Origin: Phycisphaerae bacterium | GTDB taxonomy: Bacteria; Planctomycetota; Phycisphaerae; Sedimentisphaerales; Anaerobacaceae | Assembly (NCBI GenBank): GCA_016782865.1 | Contig: JADHXR010000003.1 | Span: forward strand, 48,961 to 112,960 | Direction of reading: 5' to 3' | DNA: 64,000 bases | Shown: positions 27,148 to 37,838 of the stretch, in pieces | Layout: each line of letters starts with the position of its first letter | How positions within the stretch are numbered: the stretch's first letter is position 1 | The notes under the pieces: generated by a model | What the model saw: the letters and a program-made list of their open reading frames with translations, nothing else | What the model was told of the DNA's origin: nothing | Database searches by the model: none | Made by a program: the position numbers and the translations under genes

Positions 27148-29604
27148 ATGCTGGCGAAGAACCCGGGGTTCTCTGTGTTTGTGGTTATTATTCTGACTGT
27201 TGGGATTGGAGCGACTACGGTAATGCTGAGCGTGGTCGATGCCATTATGTTCCGAGCCTGCCCGTATAGGGATTCTGAGCATCTCGTTTGTCTCTACGAA
27301 ACCAATCCTTATGTGGATCCGGCGACCGGCGCCCCTAAAATAAGCCGGTGGAATTTCACGTCGATAGCGGGATTTCGCGATTGGCGGGAGCAGAGCCATG
27401 TTTTCGAGCGTCTCGTGGGGGCCGACCAGTGGAACGGTATGGTACGAACCATCGACAGGACCGAAAGGTGCCGTGGTCACTTCGTGTCTCCGGAGTTCTT
27501 TTCCGTCCTAGGTGCCAGTCCGATACTGGGACGGACTTTTCTGCCCGAAGAATACCGTCAAAGGGGTAGACGTGTTGTTATCCTCAGCCACGATCATTGG
27601 CGTCATTGGTTTGCAAGCGATCCGAATGTTATCGGTGAGACCCTCATTCTCGACAGGGAGGCTTATACCGTAGTTGGTGTATTACCGGAAGACTTTCAGT
27701 GGATTTTCCAACCCATAGCATGTGGACTCTGGATGCCGATGCCATTGGATACCACCACCAACACGAATCGGAATAACCGCGGTATGAATGTCATCGGGCG
27801 TTTGAAATCCGGCGTCTCAATCGCGCAGGCCCGGATGGAGATGGAACTCATTACCGAACGCTTGGCTCAAGCCTATCCGGAAACGAACGCCAGTCGCGGG
27901 ATACGAGTCGTTCCGATTGATGAAGCTTACGCTCATTATACAGGGAATTTCAGCAAACCTCAGATACTTACAACGGTACTAGCCGTTATTGTTTCCGTAC
28001 TTCTGATTGCATGTTTTCATGTATCGAGTCTTCTGATCGCTCGCTCAGCCACGCGCGAGAGGGAGATCGCCGTTAGGGCCGCCCTGGGCGCGCACCGCCT
28101 GCGGCTCATTCGACAATTGCTCACCGAGAGTATTCTTCTGGCCTTGCTGGGAGGCTTGTTCGGTGGAATACTTGCTTACTGGGGTCTCAGTATCCTTTCC
28201 ATTGTCAAGGGGCAGTCGATCCCGTGGTACCTGGGACCAGGTTCGGAGCGGCTGATCCCCTGGTTTGTAAACATTCACATCGACGCGCGATCCTTTTTCT
28301 ATGTAACGGCTCTCTCCTTGTTGACCTGTGGAGCTTTCGGATTACTTCCGGCTCTCAGTATCTCCAAGACGAATTTGAACCGTTCGCTTTCTGCCGGGCG
28401 TACATCCGGCTACGTTCCCTGGTCCCACAGTCTGCGGAGTATGCTTGTAGTGTTGGATATTTCGATTGCGTTTGTACTGCTCATCGGCGCCGGCCTGATG
28501 ATTAACGGTTATGTTCGAATCCTCCGTATCGATCCGAAAGCGGATACCGAAAATGTTTTGGTGGCTACTCTCGAACTACAGGGAGGAGAAGAGCGATACT
28601 CGACGTCGGCACAACGCTTTGAATTCTCCCGACGGCTCATGGAGCGTATCCAAAAAGTGCCCGGAGTTCAGTCCATAGCCATTGCCAATGGAACGCCGGC
28701 TTCGATGGGCTATAACTGGGATAAGTTCATTGTCGAGGGATTTTCAAGCAGCCGGGAAGGCGTAAAGATCCGATGCACCCCCATTTCGAGGGACTACTTC
28801 CGTCTTCTGCGTATCCCAGTGCTGAGAGGAAGACAATTCACGGAACATGACAACAGTGCGTCTACTCCTGTGGCGATTATCAACGAGTCATTGGCCAAGA
28901 GGCTCTGGCCGAATCAAAATCCGCTTGGCAAGTGCCTGACGCATGGCGCATCGGAGCCGGTCACTCGTGAGGTTGTCGGTGTTACCAGAGACGTAAGACA
29001 TTTCGGGGATTATCCGAATGAGGAAGTCTATATTCCCTGTCTTCAAACAAATGGTTTTACAATGCTGTATCCGGATGTCATGATTCGCACGGATGCGCGT
29101 ACCACAGGTTTAACCGTTGCTGTCCGCAGGGAGATTCTCTCAGTCGATCCGGATATTTTTATTCGCCAAGTTACTTTTCTGGATCGGCAAATCGCAGATT
29201 TATTTACAACGGAACGTCTAAGCACGTTGCTGCTCGGTGTTTTTGCTGCTGCTGCGCTTGTTCTGGCCAGCGTTGGCATTTACGGCGCGACGGCCTATAT
29301 GGTGTCACGACGTACGCATGAGATCGGTGTTCGAATGGCTCTGGGCGCACGGAGCGGTGACGTTCTGAAATCGGTTCTGCGACAGGGTCTCAAGCTCACG
29401 TTGATCGGTCTTGCCATCGGTCTGGTGGGGGCGTTTGTGGCGACGCGGATTATTCGCAGCCTTCTGCATAACGTCAGTCCCACGGATCCTCTAACCTTCA
29501 TCTGTGTCTCATTTCTCCTGTCCGGCGTGGCCTTGCTGGCCAGTTATATTCCAGCACGCCGGGCAGCCAAAACCGATCCGATGGAGGCGTTGAGATATGA
29601 ATGA
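27148..29604 (+). CDS. Permease 4: duplicated FtsX/MacB permease, frameshifted at its start
   Basis: An open frame of 818 residues with normal double architecture, ending '[17 protein letters not shown]'. The family start is at 27108 (ATGAGTACTTTTTTGCAATG), but one extra G at 27122 after the T-run sends it to a TGA at 27126. Without that base it would read 'MSTFFNDIKYAFRML' and join this frame. As it stands only an ATG at 27148, without ribosome site, opens the frame, giving 'MLAKNPGFSVF'; the membrane part is intact. It is the nearest paralogue of permease 10 ('FERLVGADQWNG' versus 'FERLIGANQWNG'). It may be inactive or rescued by slippage. Confidence 0.85.
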   Translation: MLAKNPGFSVFVVIILTVGIGATTVMLSVVDAIMFRACPYRDSEHLVCLYETNPYVDPATGAPKISRWNFTSIAGFRDWREQSHVFERLVGADQWNGMVRTIDRTERCRGHFVSPEFFSVLGASPILGRTFLPEEYRQRGRRVVILSHDHWRHWFASDPNVIGETLILDREAYTVVGVLPEDFQWIFQPIACGLWMPMPLDTTTNTNRNNRGMNVIGRLKSGVSIAQARMEMELITERLAQAYPETNASRGIRVVPIDEAYAHYTGNFSKPQILTTVLAVIVSVLLIACFHVSSLLIARSATREREIAVRAALGAHRLRLIRQLLTESILLALLGGLFGGILAYWGLSILSIVKGQSIPWYLGPGSERLIPWFVNIHIDARSFFYVTALSLLTCGAFGLLPALSISKTNLNRSLSAGRTSGYVPWSHSLRSMLVVLDISIAFVLLIGAGLMINGYVRILRIDPKADTENVLVATLELQGGEERYSTSAQRFEFSRRLMERIQKVPGVQSIAIANGTPASMGYNWDKFIVEGFSSSREGVKIRCTPISRDYFRLLRIPVLRGRQFTEHDNSASTPVAIINESLAKRLWPNQNPLGKCLTHGASEPVTREVVGVTRDVRHFGDYPNEEVYIPCLQTNGFTMLYPDVMIRTDARTTGLTVAVRREILSVDPDIFIRQVTFLDRQIADLFTTERLSTLLLGVFAAAALVLASVGIYGATAYMVSRRTHEIGVRMALGARSGDVLKSVLRQGLKLTLIGLAIGLVGAFVATRIIRSLLHNVSPTDPLTFICVSFLLSGVALLASYIPARRAAKTDPMEALRYE

Positions 29605-29609
29605 GGAAA

Positions 29610-29722
29610 GATCACAGATCACAGTTATCAGTTCACAGTTTGCTGAGAAGGCCTTTGGCCTTGGCTTTTCTTAGTGTGATCTGCGATCCGTGAACTGCGA
29701 TCTGAACTGAAAACTGAGAACT
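29610..29722. repeat. Word-repeat palindrome E6 (near-identical to E8)
   Basis: Left arm 29610-29641 (GATCACAGATCACAGTT words), a perfect hairpin AAGGCC-TTT-GGCCTT at 29649-29663, and right arm 29674-29722 (GTGATCTGCGATCCGTGAAC). The 118 nt up to the ATPase 2 start align without gaps to E8 (55019-55136) with 3 mismatches. Confidence 0.85.
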
Positions 29723-29727
29723 AACAA

Positions 29728-30426
29728 ATGATCAAACTACAGAACATTCAAAAACGTTACAACACCAAAGCAGGTTTCACCTATGTCTTACAGCAGATCA
29801 CCCTTGATATTGCTGAAGGCGAATTTGTCACCCTGATGGGACCGTCCGGGGCGGGTAAGACGACGTTGCTCAATATCATTGGTATGCTGGACAGCGATTG
29901 GGAAGGCCAGTACACTCTCGACGACAATTCAGTGCACACACTCAAGCCTAGACAACGTTTGGCGCTGAACAAACAGTACGTGGGATTCGTATTTCAGAAC
30001 TTCAATCTACTCGACAGCCTGACTGTCTATGAGAATCTTGAAGCCCCGTTGTCCTACCGCAACGTCAAGGGTGCCGAGCGGGCAAGCATCGTGTGTGACA
30101 CCCTGGACCGCTTCGGTATCGTCGGCAAGAAAGACCTCTTTCCCAGCCAACTCTCAGGCGGCCAGCAGCAGCTCGTAGGCGTGGCTCGTGCGGTGGTCGC
30201 AAGCCCAAAGCTGATCCTCGCCGACGAGCCCACTGGGAATCTTCATTCGGCACAAGGTCAAGAGGTCATGGAATTACTGACCAAACTCAACCAGCAAGGT
30301 ACGACGATCATCCAGGTCACGCACTCGGAAAAATACGCGGCCTATAGCCGACGTATCATCAATCTCAAAGACGGGTGGATGGATGGCGAAGTCACACCCC
30401 GGCAGTTGCCCAGAAAGGACAGGTGA
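29728..30426 (+). CDS. ABC transporter ATPase 2 (divergent MacB-type)
   Basis: 232 residues: Walker A 'GPSGAGKTT' (38-46), Q-loop 'VFQNFNL', signature 'LSGGQQQL' (142-149), Walker B 'LILADEP' (162-168), switch His in 'IQVTHSEKY'. Two differences from ATPase 1: Leu replaces the Arg after LSGGQQQ, and the D-loop is 'GNLHS' instead of GNLDS. ATPase 3 shares both. It lies behind E6 and 3 nt ahead of permease 5, which it probably serves first. Confidence 0.93.
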   Translation: MIKLQNIQKRYNTKAGFTYVLQQITLDIAEGEFVTLMGPSGAGKTTLLNIIGMLDSDWEGQYTLDDNSVHTLKPRQRLALNKQYVGFVFQNFNLLDSLTVYENLEAPLSYRNVKGAERASIVCDTLDRFGIVGKKDLFPSQLSGGQQQLVGVARAVVASPKLILADEPTGNLHSAQGQEVMELLTKLNQQGTTIIQVTHSEKYAAYSRRIINLKDGWMDGEVTPRQLPRKDR

Positions 30427-30429
30427 GAT

Positions 30430-32838
30430 ATGGGAACGTTATGGCAAGACTTACGTTATGGATTTCGGATGCTGATTAGAAATCCTGGTTTTACGATAGT
30501 GGTCGTTCTGGTTCTAGGCCTCGGGATCGGAGCAACGACTGCTGTATTCAGTGTGGCAAACGGAATATTGCTGCGTCCACTTCCCTACAATGAACCGGAT
30601 CGACTGGTGATGTTGTTTCATGTCTCATCATTCGAACAGGCTCCCACTTCGGGCATGAACTTCCTTGACTGGAAACAGCAAAATCGTTCCTTTGAAGACA
30701 TGGCCGTAATGAAATTTGAGGATACGACTTATCAGCATGAGACGGGAACGGAGCGCCTTGAAGGGCTGTGTGTGTCCAACAATCTGTTCGGGCTGCTTGG
30801 GCTCAAAACACACGTAGGTCGAACATTTTTGCCCGAAGAAACCTGGCCGAATCAGCATTATATTATTCTTAGTCACCACGTATGGAAAAGTCATTTTAGC
30901 ACCGACACATCGGTACTCGGCAAGTCTATTAAGCTTGGATCAAACGATGAACCATACACAGTGGTCGGAGTCATGGAGCCGAACCTGCGATTCCTCAATA
31001 CCGGGTGGTCGTTCTGGGACTTCACAGAAGTCAACGCACGGATCGACTTTTGGATTCCAGTGGATCGAGATCTTCCGGATATCGAACACGGCGGACGCGG
31101 TGCTCTGAACTGGGATGTCGTCGCACGACTAAAATCCGGTGTGAGCGTCGAGCAGGCCCAGGTCGAAATGGATAGCATTGCTCAGCGTTTGGGCCAGGAA
31201 CATTATGCTGATCTGACCAAGGCGCCTGGCGTGAAAGTTGTGTCACTGCACTCGCACCTTGTGGGGCAAACACGCCCGCTCGTCCTCCTGGCTGCCGGTG
31301 CAGCGTTCTTTGTCTTGCTGATCGCATGTGCCAATGTTGCTAATCTGTTACTTACTAGGGGTGTGGCGCGGCGACGTGAGATGGCCTTGCGAGCGTCGCT
31401 CGGTGCCGGTCGATGGCGTTTGCTGTGTCAAATGCTTACGGAAAGTATGCTTTTAGCTGCTTTGGCAGGTGTCTTCGGGCTTATCATAGCTATTGGCATG
31501 TTAAACGTGTTCCGGATGATTGCCCCGGATACAATTCCACGACAGGAACTTGTAGGTCTTGATACCACCACGCTGGGCTTCGCAATTGGTGCTGTGTTGC
31601 TGACAGGAATCTCGGTCGGTTTGGTTCCGACGCTTCGCACATTTAGAGTTGACCTCAACGAAGCTCTGAAAGCGGAAGGTCGCACAGCAAGTATGGGATT
31701 TGGCCACCGTCGGTTAGTGAGTTCGGTAGTGGTTTCCGAAGTATCCCTTTCGCTCATTCTACTGATCGGATCCGGTTTACTGATCAACAGTATTTCCCGA
31801 TTGCTGTTGATCGATCCCGGATACAGGACCAAGAATATCCTGACAATGAAGGTTCAAAATGTGCATGGTGAGTTGCTGAACAAGATCGTACAAAAGGCCG
31901 AGTCCCTTCCGGGAGTACATCGTGCGGCTCTTGTTTATGGTCTGCCTCTTTGCGGCGATGTGGGTGGCAGTGACGTCAAGCCCAAAAACGGCGGCGAACG
32001 ACGACAGGTTAGTGCACGCATTGTGACTCCCGGATACTTCAAACTCATGCAGATACCGTTGCTGGCCGGGCGAAACTTTGCCGACCGCGATAATAGTGAC
32101 TCTGTTCCGGTGACCATTATCAATGAGAGCATGGCTCGATGCTTCTGGCCGGACAAAGATCCGATCGGTAAACGCTTCAAATACGACTGGGTGGGACGTG
32201 AGGTTGAAATTGTGGGGATCGTTAGAGACACCAGGAACAAGGCGTTTGATGCACCTCCCGAACTGGAGGTGTTCCTTCCGCTACGACAGAAGGGATGGAG
32301 CAGTCTCAGGCTTGTTGTCTCGACCGGATCTTACCCAAAGAGTATGATCAAACCATTGAGAAAAGCGATATGGTCAACTGATAAAAACGCGGTGATCAAT
32401 GAGATTCAGACCATGGAAGAGATAGTGGCGGGAACACTTGCAGTAAGGCGGTTTTTGACATTTGTCCTTTCCGTTTTTTCACTGGTCGCCCTGATCCTGG
32501 CAATTTTCGGCATTTATGGCTTATTTGCACATGCAGTCCGGCAACGTACACACGAGATTGGTGTACGGATGGCATTGGGCGCTGAAAGCAGGGATGTGCT
32601 CAAATTGCTGTTGGGACAAGGACTCAAGCTCACTCTGATTGGGATAGCTATCGGTCTGGGCGGTGCGATTGCCCTGACCCGAGTTATTTCCAATCTTCTG
32701 TACGATGTTAGTCCCACGGATCCACTTACGTTTGTATGCGTGTCGTTGCTTCTGGCCAGCGTTGCCCTGTTGGCGACTTACATTCCCGCGCGCAGAGCGG
32801 CACAGATCGATCCGATGGTGGCGCTGCGATATGAGTAA
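30430..32838 (+). CDS. Permease 5: duplicated FtsX/MacB permease
   Basis: 802 residues, start 'MGTLWQDLRYGFRML', 3 nt after ATPase 2 and so probably translationally coupled. It has helix 1 'TIVVVLVLGLGIGATTAVFSV', mid block 'LLIACANVANLLLTRGVARRR', two ectodomains and C-terminus 'IPARRAAQIDPMVALRYE'. Its second ectodomain is shorter than in neighbours. Export permease of the inner membrane; substrate unknown. Confidence 0.93.
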   Translation: MGTLWQDLRYGFRMLIRNPGFTIVVVLVLGLGIGATTAVFSVANGILLRPLPYNEPDRLVMLFHVSSFEQAPTSGMNFLDWKQQNRSFEDMAVMKFEDTTYQHETGTERLEGLCVSNNLFGLLGLKTHVGRTFLPEETWPNQHYIILSHHVWKSHFSTDTSVLGKSIKLGSNDEPYTVVGVMEPNLRFLNTGWSFWDFTEVNARIDFWIPVDRDLPDIEHGGRGALNWDVVARLKSGVSVEQAQVEMDSIAQRLGQEHYADLTKAPGVKVVSLHSHLVGQTRPLVLLAAGAAFFVLLIACANVANLLLTRGVARRREMALRASLGAGRWRLLCQMLTESMLLAALAGVFGLIIAIGMLNVFRMIAPDTIPRQELVGLDTTTLGFAIGAVLLTGISVGLVPTLRTFRVDLNEALKAEGRTASMGFGHRRLVSSVVVSEVSLSLILLIGSGLLINSISRLLLIDPGYRTKNILTMKVQNVHGELLNKIVQKAESLPGVHRAALVYGLPLCGDVGGSDVKPKNGGERRQVSARIVTPGYFKLMQIPLLAGRNFADRDNSDSVPVTIINESMARCFWPDKDPIGKRFKYDWVGREVEIVGIVRDTRNKAFDAPPELEVFLPLRQKGWSSLRLVVSTGSYPKSMIKPLRKAIWSTDKNAVINEIQTMEEIVAGTLAVRRFLTFVLSVFSLVALILAIFGIYGLFAHAVRQRTHEIGVRMALGAESRDVLKLLLGQGLKLTLIGIAIGLGGAIALTRVISNLLYDVSPTDPLTFVCVSLLLASVALLATYIPARRAAQIDPMVALRYE

Positions 32839-32839
32839 A

Positions 32840-33010
32840 CGAGCGGTCAGCTATCAGCGTTCAGCAGTCAGCTTGTTTTGAAGAAGCTGTTCTTATTGAA
32901 ATGGATAGTTGTTTATTACTTGTGTCAAGTTTTCCTCCGTCGCCGAGGCTATGGAGGACAAGTATGTTTTAAGGATTAAGTGTGACATTAGGCGTTAGCC
33001 AATAAACAAG
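32840..33010. repeat. Word-repeat element E7, left arm only (GTCAGCTATCAGC type)
   Basis: A left arm of GTCAGCTATCAGCGTTCAGC words (32840-32874) has no matching right arm. The rest resembles E9: both have 'GCGTTAGCCAATAAA' shortly before the next gene (about 32991-33005 here). It seems to be a decayed or half element. Confidence 0.55.
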
Positions 33011-33020
33011 GACGAAGAAA

Positions 33021-35411
33021 ATGAGTACTTTTTTCAACGATATCAAATATGGTTTTCGGATGCTCGGGAGGAATCCAGGCTTTACGACTATGGCGGTTCT
33101 GATTCTGGCGCTGGGCATCGGTGCGAATACGGCAATCTTCAGCGTGGTCAATGCCGTGATGCTCCGGCCGCTACCGTACACCGACGCCCATCGCCTGGTA
33201 ATGCTCTGTGAGCGGACTGGGAAGAGAAACATAGAGATATTCACAGAGTATGACAGGTTTCTCTTCTGGCGAGAGCAGAACGTGGTATTCGAGCACATGA
33301 GCGGTTGCAGCGGTCGGCGACCTTACGTCACGGGGATCGACAGACCCCGATACGTCTGGGCAGCAACAGTCTTGCCGGACCTCTTCCCGTTGCTAGGCGT
33401 TCAGCCCGTGTTAGGCAGAGGATTCCTGCCCGACGAGGATCAACCAGGCAACGACCGCGTCATCGTCTTAAGTCATACCTTCTGGCGCAACGACATGGGC
33501 GGAACTCCGGATGCCATTGGCAAGACCATGATTCTCGACGGCAAGAGCTACATGATAGTTGGGGTGATGCCACCCAAATTTAATTTTCCCTTGGGTCGCA
33601 CCAGAGCGTTTTGGGTGCCCCTGGTCGATGAACGCGATCCGTATTGGCCAGCGGGCCCATTAGTATGTGGGGTGGCACGTTTGAAGAAAGGGGGCACGTT
33701 GCAGCAGGCGCGTACGGCTATGGCTGTAATTGCAGATCGCCTGAAACAGAAAGCCCCCGAATCGCGTGACATTACCGTCAGGAGGATCCTGGATCGAGGG
33801 CTGAGAGCTAATCGCCAATTGCTATGGTTGCTGCTGGGTGCGGCGGGAGTTGTGCTCCTGATTGCCTGCACAAATGTGGCTAGTTTGCTTTTGGCTCGCG
33901 CTGCCGTACGTCAACGCGAGATGGCCATGCGCTCCGCCCTGGGCGCGTCGCGAGGCCGTCTCATGCGACAGACGCTCACCGAGAGCCTCCTGCTCAGCAT
34001 GGCGGGTGGGATATTGGGGCTTCTCGTGACTTTCTGTACGATCAACGGGATCATCCGCCTGTGTCCCTCCGATATTCCGCGTTTGATGGCAACGAGCGTG
34101 GACTGGTCGGTTCTGGCGTTCATGTTGGGTGTGTCTGTGCTTACGGGTATATTCTTTGGTGTGATACCGGCCTGCAGAACTTCTGGTGTTTGCGTGACTC
34201 GGGCCCTCAAAGAGGGACAGACGCGGTCTTCGACCGGCCGTGGATGGCGACACCTTCATGGCGGGCTCGTCATTGCCCAGACGGGTCTATCCTTAATTCT
34301 CCTGATCGGAGCGGCACTGCTGGTCCGTACCTGGATTGCCCTGCAACGCGAGGATCTGGGGTTCCGACCTGAGAACGTGATAGCTGTGCAGGTCCGTCTT
34401 CTGGAATCAAGATATCCGGAGTATGACGGTTGCCAACCCTTTTTCGATCCATTGCTGCAGCGGGTCCGGTCCCTTCCCGGCGTCCGTTCCGCAGCATTGA
34501 CTCCGTTTCTTGACTTCGGCAGGGATGTGATGAAGTCCCCTTTCTCCATCGCAGGTCAGATTCCCGCCAATCCTGACGAAGGGCCTTTTGCCAAACATCG
34601 TGACGTGAGCTCCGGCTTCTTTGAGACCTTGGGCATGAGGCTCCTGAAAGGCCGGACCTTCACAGAAGAGGACATGCATGGGACGACGCATTGTGCAGTC
34701 GTCGACGAAAACCTCGTCCGCAGACACTTCGCTGCCATTGATCCTATCGGCCAGAAGGTCAGTATTGAGGAAGCCGATTGCACCATCGTCGGAGTGGTCA
34801 GCACGCTCAAAGACTTTCGACATCTCAACCCGACTGTGGGCACGGTTTTTCGGCCGAGGAATCCGTACTATCGAGATATGGTTCTCATCGTGAGGACGGA
34901 TGGCGATCCCCTGCGTTTAGCCGGTGCGATTCGCTCGCAGATCGCTGAACTGGAAAAGGACGAGGTGATCACGGAGGTGGAGACTCTGAAGGCGAACCTA
35001 TCTGATATGTTAGCGCCTCAGCGATTCAGCGTTGTCCTGCTGGGCCTTTTTGCCGGGATAGCTCTAACGTTGGCGTTGGTCGGAATCTATGGCCTGCTCC
35101 AATACAGCACGGCACAGCAGACGCACGATATTGGAATTCGCATGGCTCTGGGTGCCAAGAGCGCTGACGTTCTAAAGGCAGTGCTGGGGCGTGGGCTGCG
35201 ACTGGCGATCCTTGGCATAGCTGTTGGCGTGGCGGGGGCACTGGCCTTGACCCGCCTTCTCTCGAGTCTTCTGTATGGCGTCTCCCCCACGGACCTGTTT
35301 ACCTTTGTCTGCGTATCGCTGCTTTTGGCTGGTGTTGCACTGCTGGCGAGCTATATTCCCGCGCGCAGAGCCGCGAAGATCGATCCGATGGTTGCCTTGA
35401 GATACGAATAG
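33021..35411 (+). CDS. Permease 6: duplicated FtsX/MacB permease
   Basis: 796 residues, start 'MSTFFNDIKYGFRMLGRNPG'. Standard architecture with mid block 'LLIACTNVASLLLARAAVRQR' and C-terminus 'IPARRAAKIDPMVALRYE'. It is the first of a run of closely packed permeases; the next starts 9 nt downstream, and its TAG stop is part of the next ribosome site (TAGGAG), implying coupled translation. Substrate unknown. Confidence 0.93.
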   Translation: MSTFFNDIKYGFRMLGRNPGFTTMAVLILALGIGANTAIFSVVNAVMLRPLPYTDAHRLVMLCERTGKRNIEIFTEYDRFLFWREQNVVFEHMSGCSGRRPYVTGIDRPRYVWAATVLPDLFPLLGVQPVLGRGFLPDEDQPGNDRVIVLSHTFWRNDMGGTPDAIGKTMILDGKSYMIVGVMPPKFNFPLGRTRAFWVPLVDERDPYWPAGPLVCGVARLKKGGTLQQARTAMAVIADRLKQKAPESRDITVRRILDRGLRANRQLLWLLLGAAGVVLLIACTNVASLLLARAAVRQREMAMRSALGASRGRLMRQTLTESLLLSMAGGILGLLVTFCTINGIIRLCPSDIPRLMATSVDWSVLAFMLGVSVLTGIFFGVIPACRTSGVCVTRALKEGQTRSSTGRGWRHLHGGLVIAQTGLSLILLIGAALLVRTWIALQREDLGFRPENVIAVQVRLLESRYPEYDGCQPFFDPLLQRVRSLPGVRSAALTPFLDFGRDVMKSPFSIAGQIPANPDEGPFAKHRDVSSGFFETLGMRLLKGRTFTEEDMHGTTHCAVVDENLVRRHFAAIDPIGQKVSIEEADCTIVGVVSTLKDFRHLNPTVGTVFRPRNPYYRDMVLIVRTDGDPLRLAGAIRSQIAELEKDEVITEVETLKANLSDMLAPQRFSVVLLGLFAGIALTLALVGIYGLLQYSTAQQTHDIGIRMALGAKSADVLKAVLGRGLRLAILGIAVGVAGALALTRLLSSLLYGVSPTDLFTFVCVSLLLAGVALLASYIPARRAAKIDPMVALRYE

Positions 35412-35420
35412 GAGATACAA

Positions 35421-37829
35421 ATGGGAACTTTCTGGCAAGACTTACGTTATGGAATTCGAATGCTGGGCAAGAATCCCGGCTTTACAGTCATGGTCGTGTC
35501 ATCACTGGCCCTGGGGGTAACTTTGAACTCCGCTATTTTCAGTCTGGTGGATGGTCTGTGGTTGCGGTCTATGTCGTTTGCCGATCCAGGCCGAGTGGTC
35601 CGGATCTTCGGCAGCACTCCGCAGCGCAAGGAGGGTGACCTTTCGTTCCCTGACTATCTCGACCTGGGGGAGCAAATGCGGACGGTCTCCGGCCTGGCCA
35701 CCAGTGACCGGCATGGAGCGGTCCTGGTCAGCGGAGACGAGCCGGAAGACCTGAGGGCTGATGTCGTCTCCAGAAACTTCTTTTCGGTCCTCGGGATTCA
35801 ACCTCACCTCGGTCGTTTCTTCTCTGAGGCGGACGAACCGGCCCTGCAGGATACGCCGACAGTGGTGCTGAGCCATCGCTTGTGGCAGCGACGATTCGGC
35901 CGGGATCCAAATCTGGTGGGCGAGTCGATCGTACTGAGCGGTCGGTCTCCGGTCGTTCTCGCGGTCACTCCCCCGGGTTTTAACGGCCTGGAACGGCTGA
36001 ACCCTGCCGAGGTCTGGTATCCCGTCGAGAATTATGGAATCGATACTGCACGGGACGAGCGATTTCTGAGCGTCGTTGGGCGCCTCAAACCGGGATACAC
36101 AGTGGCGCAGGCTCAGAGTGAGGCCGAAACCATCTTTCGTCGGTTGGACCTGCAGGATTCCGCCTCGCACACGCCGTTGCGGGCCTTGGTTCAGACCGAA
36201 GCCGAGATCCAGTTCCAGCGAACCGGGACGTTGGGTCTGCTGCTGCTGGGTATCGTCGGCACAGTGCTGCTGCTGGCCTGCGCCAATGTCTCGAGTCTGT
36301 TGCTCGCTCGTGCCGAAGTGCGCGCCCGGGAAATGGCTGTGCGCTCGGCTCTCGGGGGCAGCCGGTGGCGGCTGGTGCGGCAGTTGTTGGCCGAGAGCCT
36401 GTTGCTTGCGTTGACAGCCACAGCGGTCAGCTTGCTCCTGGCTCGATGGCTCGTCAGTGCCTGGCCGGCGCTACTGCCGCCTGACGCGGCAGGCCCGATC
36501 GCTCTGGTCGTGCACTTTGATGGGCGGGTCCTAACGTTCACGGCCGCCATGTCGTTCCTCACGGTCTTTCTGTTCGGCCTCGCCCCCGCCGTGCATGCGT
36601 CCAAGCCTGATCTCGTCCCAGCCCTCAAAGGAGATCTGGGTACTGGAGGTCAGGGAGCACGACATCGCGGTCTCAGCGCCTTGGTGATTGGCCAGGCGAG
36701 CCTGGCTCTGGTGCTCATGGCCACGGCTACTCTCTTGGTGAGGAGCGTTCTGGCGTGCTACACTGCGGATATCGGTTTCGAAAGAAAGGAGATCCTACTG
36801 GTCGAGCTCGGCACCGGCAACGAAGAGCAAGGACAGACGTTTCATCGGCAACTCAAGGAGCGGGCCCTGGCTTTGCCTGGAGTGAAACGGGCCAGCGTTG
36901 CCCGCGTGGTGCCGTTCAGTTCGTGGGGAACCGGGGCCTCGCGAAAAGTATTCTTGCCAGGCAATCCCGCATCGGTGCAAGAGGATGGCTGGTCTGTCAG
37001 ATTCAATGCCGTCGACCAGGACTACTTCAAGCTGTTAGGTATTCCCATCCTCCGCGGTCGCGACTTCAACGCACGCGACGACAAGTCTGGTGCGCCCGTC
37101 ATGCTGATCAACGAGAGCATGGCCAAGCGCTTCTGGCCAAAGGAGGACCCGGTCGGTCAACTGGTTCGCTTAGGGAGTCCAACCGGCGAAGCAGTGCGGA
37201 TCACTGGTGTGGTGCAAGATACAAAAATCGTCGCCATCGACGAGGCCCCCCAACCCTATCTCTTTCTGCCCTTGGCTCAACACTATCACCACGAAACAAT
37301 TCTCCTGGTGGAAAGCGCCGTTGATGCAGCGACGCTGGCAGGTCCGGTGCGTGCCGAGTTGAGCGCATTAGGCGCAAAGCCGGCCCAATCGGATTTCAGT
37401 ACAATGAAAGAATACATTCGGGCTCGCTTTGTAGGGCAGGTGTTCCTGACAAAGTTAGTGGTGACGTTCGGTCTGCTGGGCCTGGGTTTGGCCGCCGTGG
37501 GGCTGTATGGCGTAGTGGCCTACACGGTGAACCGGCGAACGCGAGAGATCGGGATCCGGATGGCGCTCGGGGCACAGCGCCGCGAGGTGCTCACTCTGGT
37601 TTTGAGGCGGGGCATGGCCCTGGCCACTCTCGGTGCCGGCTTGGGACTACCGATAGCCTTGGCCATAGGCCATACGGTTCGTGGCTTCCTTTACGGCGTT
37701 AGCCCACTGGATCCGCTGTCGATCACCGTGTCTCTGGTCGTGGTCCTGGCCGTGGCGCTGCTGGCCTGCTACATTCCCGCCCGGCGTGCCGCACGCCTCG
37801 ACCCGATACGAGTGCTTCGCTACGAATAG
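35421..37829 (+). CDS. Permease 7: duplicated FtsX/MacB permease with variant C-terminus
   Basis: 802 residues, start 'MGTFWQDLRYGIRML'. Mid block 'LLLACANVSSLLLARAEVRAR'; C-terminus 'IPARRAARLDPIRVLRYE', the only copy that departs from the DPM(E/V)ALRYE ending. The coding sequence looks richer in G+C than neighbours by eye. Gaps of 9 nt on both sides tie it to permeases 6 and 8. Confidence 0.93.
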   Translation: MGTFWQDLRYGIRMLGKNPGFTVMVVSSLALGVTLNSAIFSLVDGLWLRSMSFADPGRVVRIFGSTPQRKEGDLSFPDYLDLGEQMRTVSGLATSDRHGAVLVSGDEPEDLRADVVSRNFFSVLGIQPHLGRFFSEADEPALQDTPTVVLSHRLWQRRFGRDPNLVGESIVLSGRSPVVLAVTPPGFNGLERLNPAEVWYPVENYGIDTARDERFLSVVGRLKPGYTVAQAQSEAETIFRRLDLQDSASHTPLRALVQTEAEIQFQRTGTLGLLLLGIVGTVLLLACANVSSLLLARAEVRAREMAVRSALGGSRWRLVRQLLAESLLLALTATAVSLLLARWLVSAWPALLPPDAAGPIALVVHFDGRVLTFTAAMSFLTVFLFGLAPAVHASKPDLVPALKGDLGTGGQGARHRGLSALVIGQASLALVLMATATLLVRSVLACYTADIGFERKEILLVELGTGNEEQGQTFHRQLKERALALPGVKRASVARVVPFSSWGTGASRKVFLPGNPASVQEDGWSVRFNAVDQDYFKLLGIPILRGRDFNARDDKSGAPVMLINESMAKRFWPKEDPVGQLVRLGSPTGEAVRITGVVQDTKIVAIDEAPQPYLFLPLAQHYHHETILLVESAVDAATLAGPVRAELSALGAKPAQSDFSTMKEYIRARFVGQVFLTKLVVTFGLLGLGLAAVGLYGVVAYTVNRRTREIGIRMALGAQRREVLTLVLRRGMALATLGAGLGLPIALAIGHTVRGFLYGVSPLDPLSITVSLVVVLAVALLACYIPARRAARLDPIRVLRYE

Positions 37830-37838
37830 GAGAGATAA

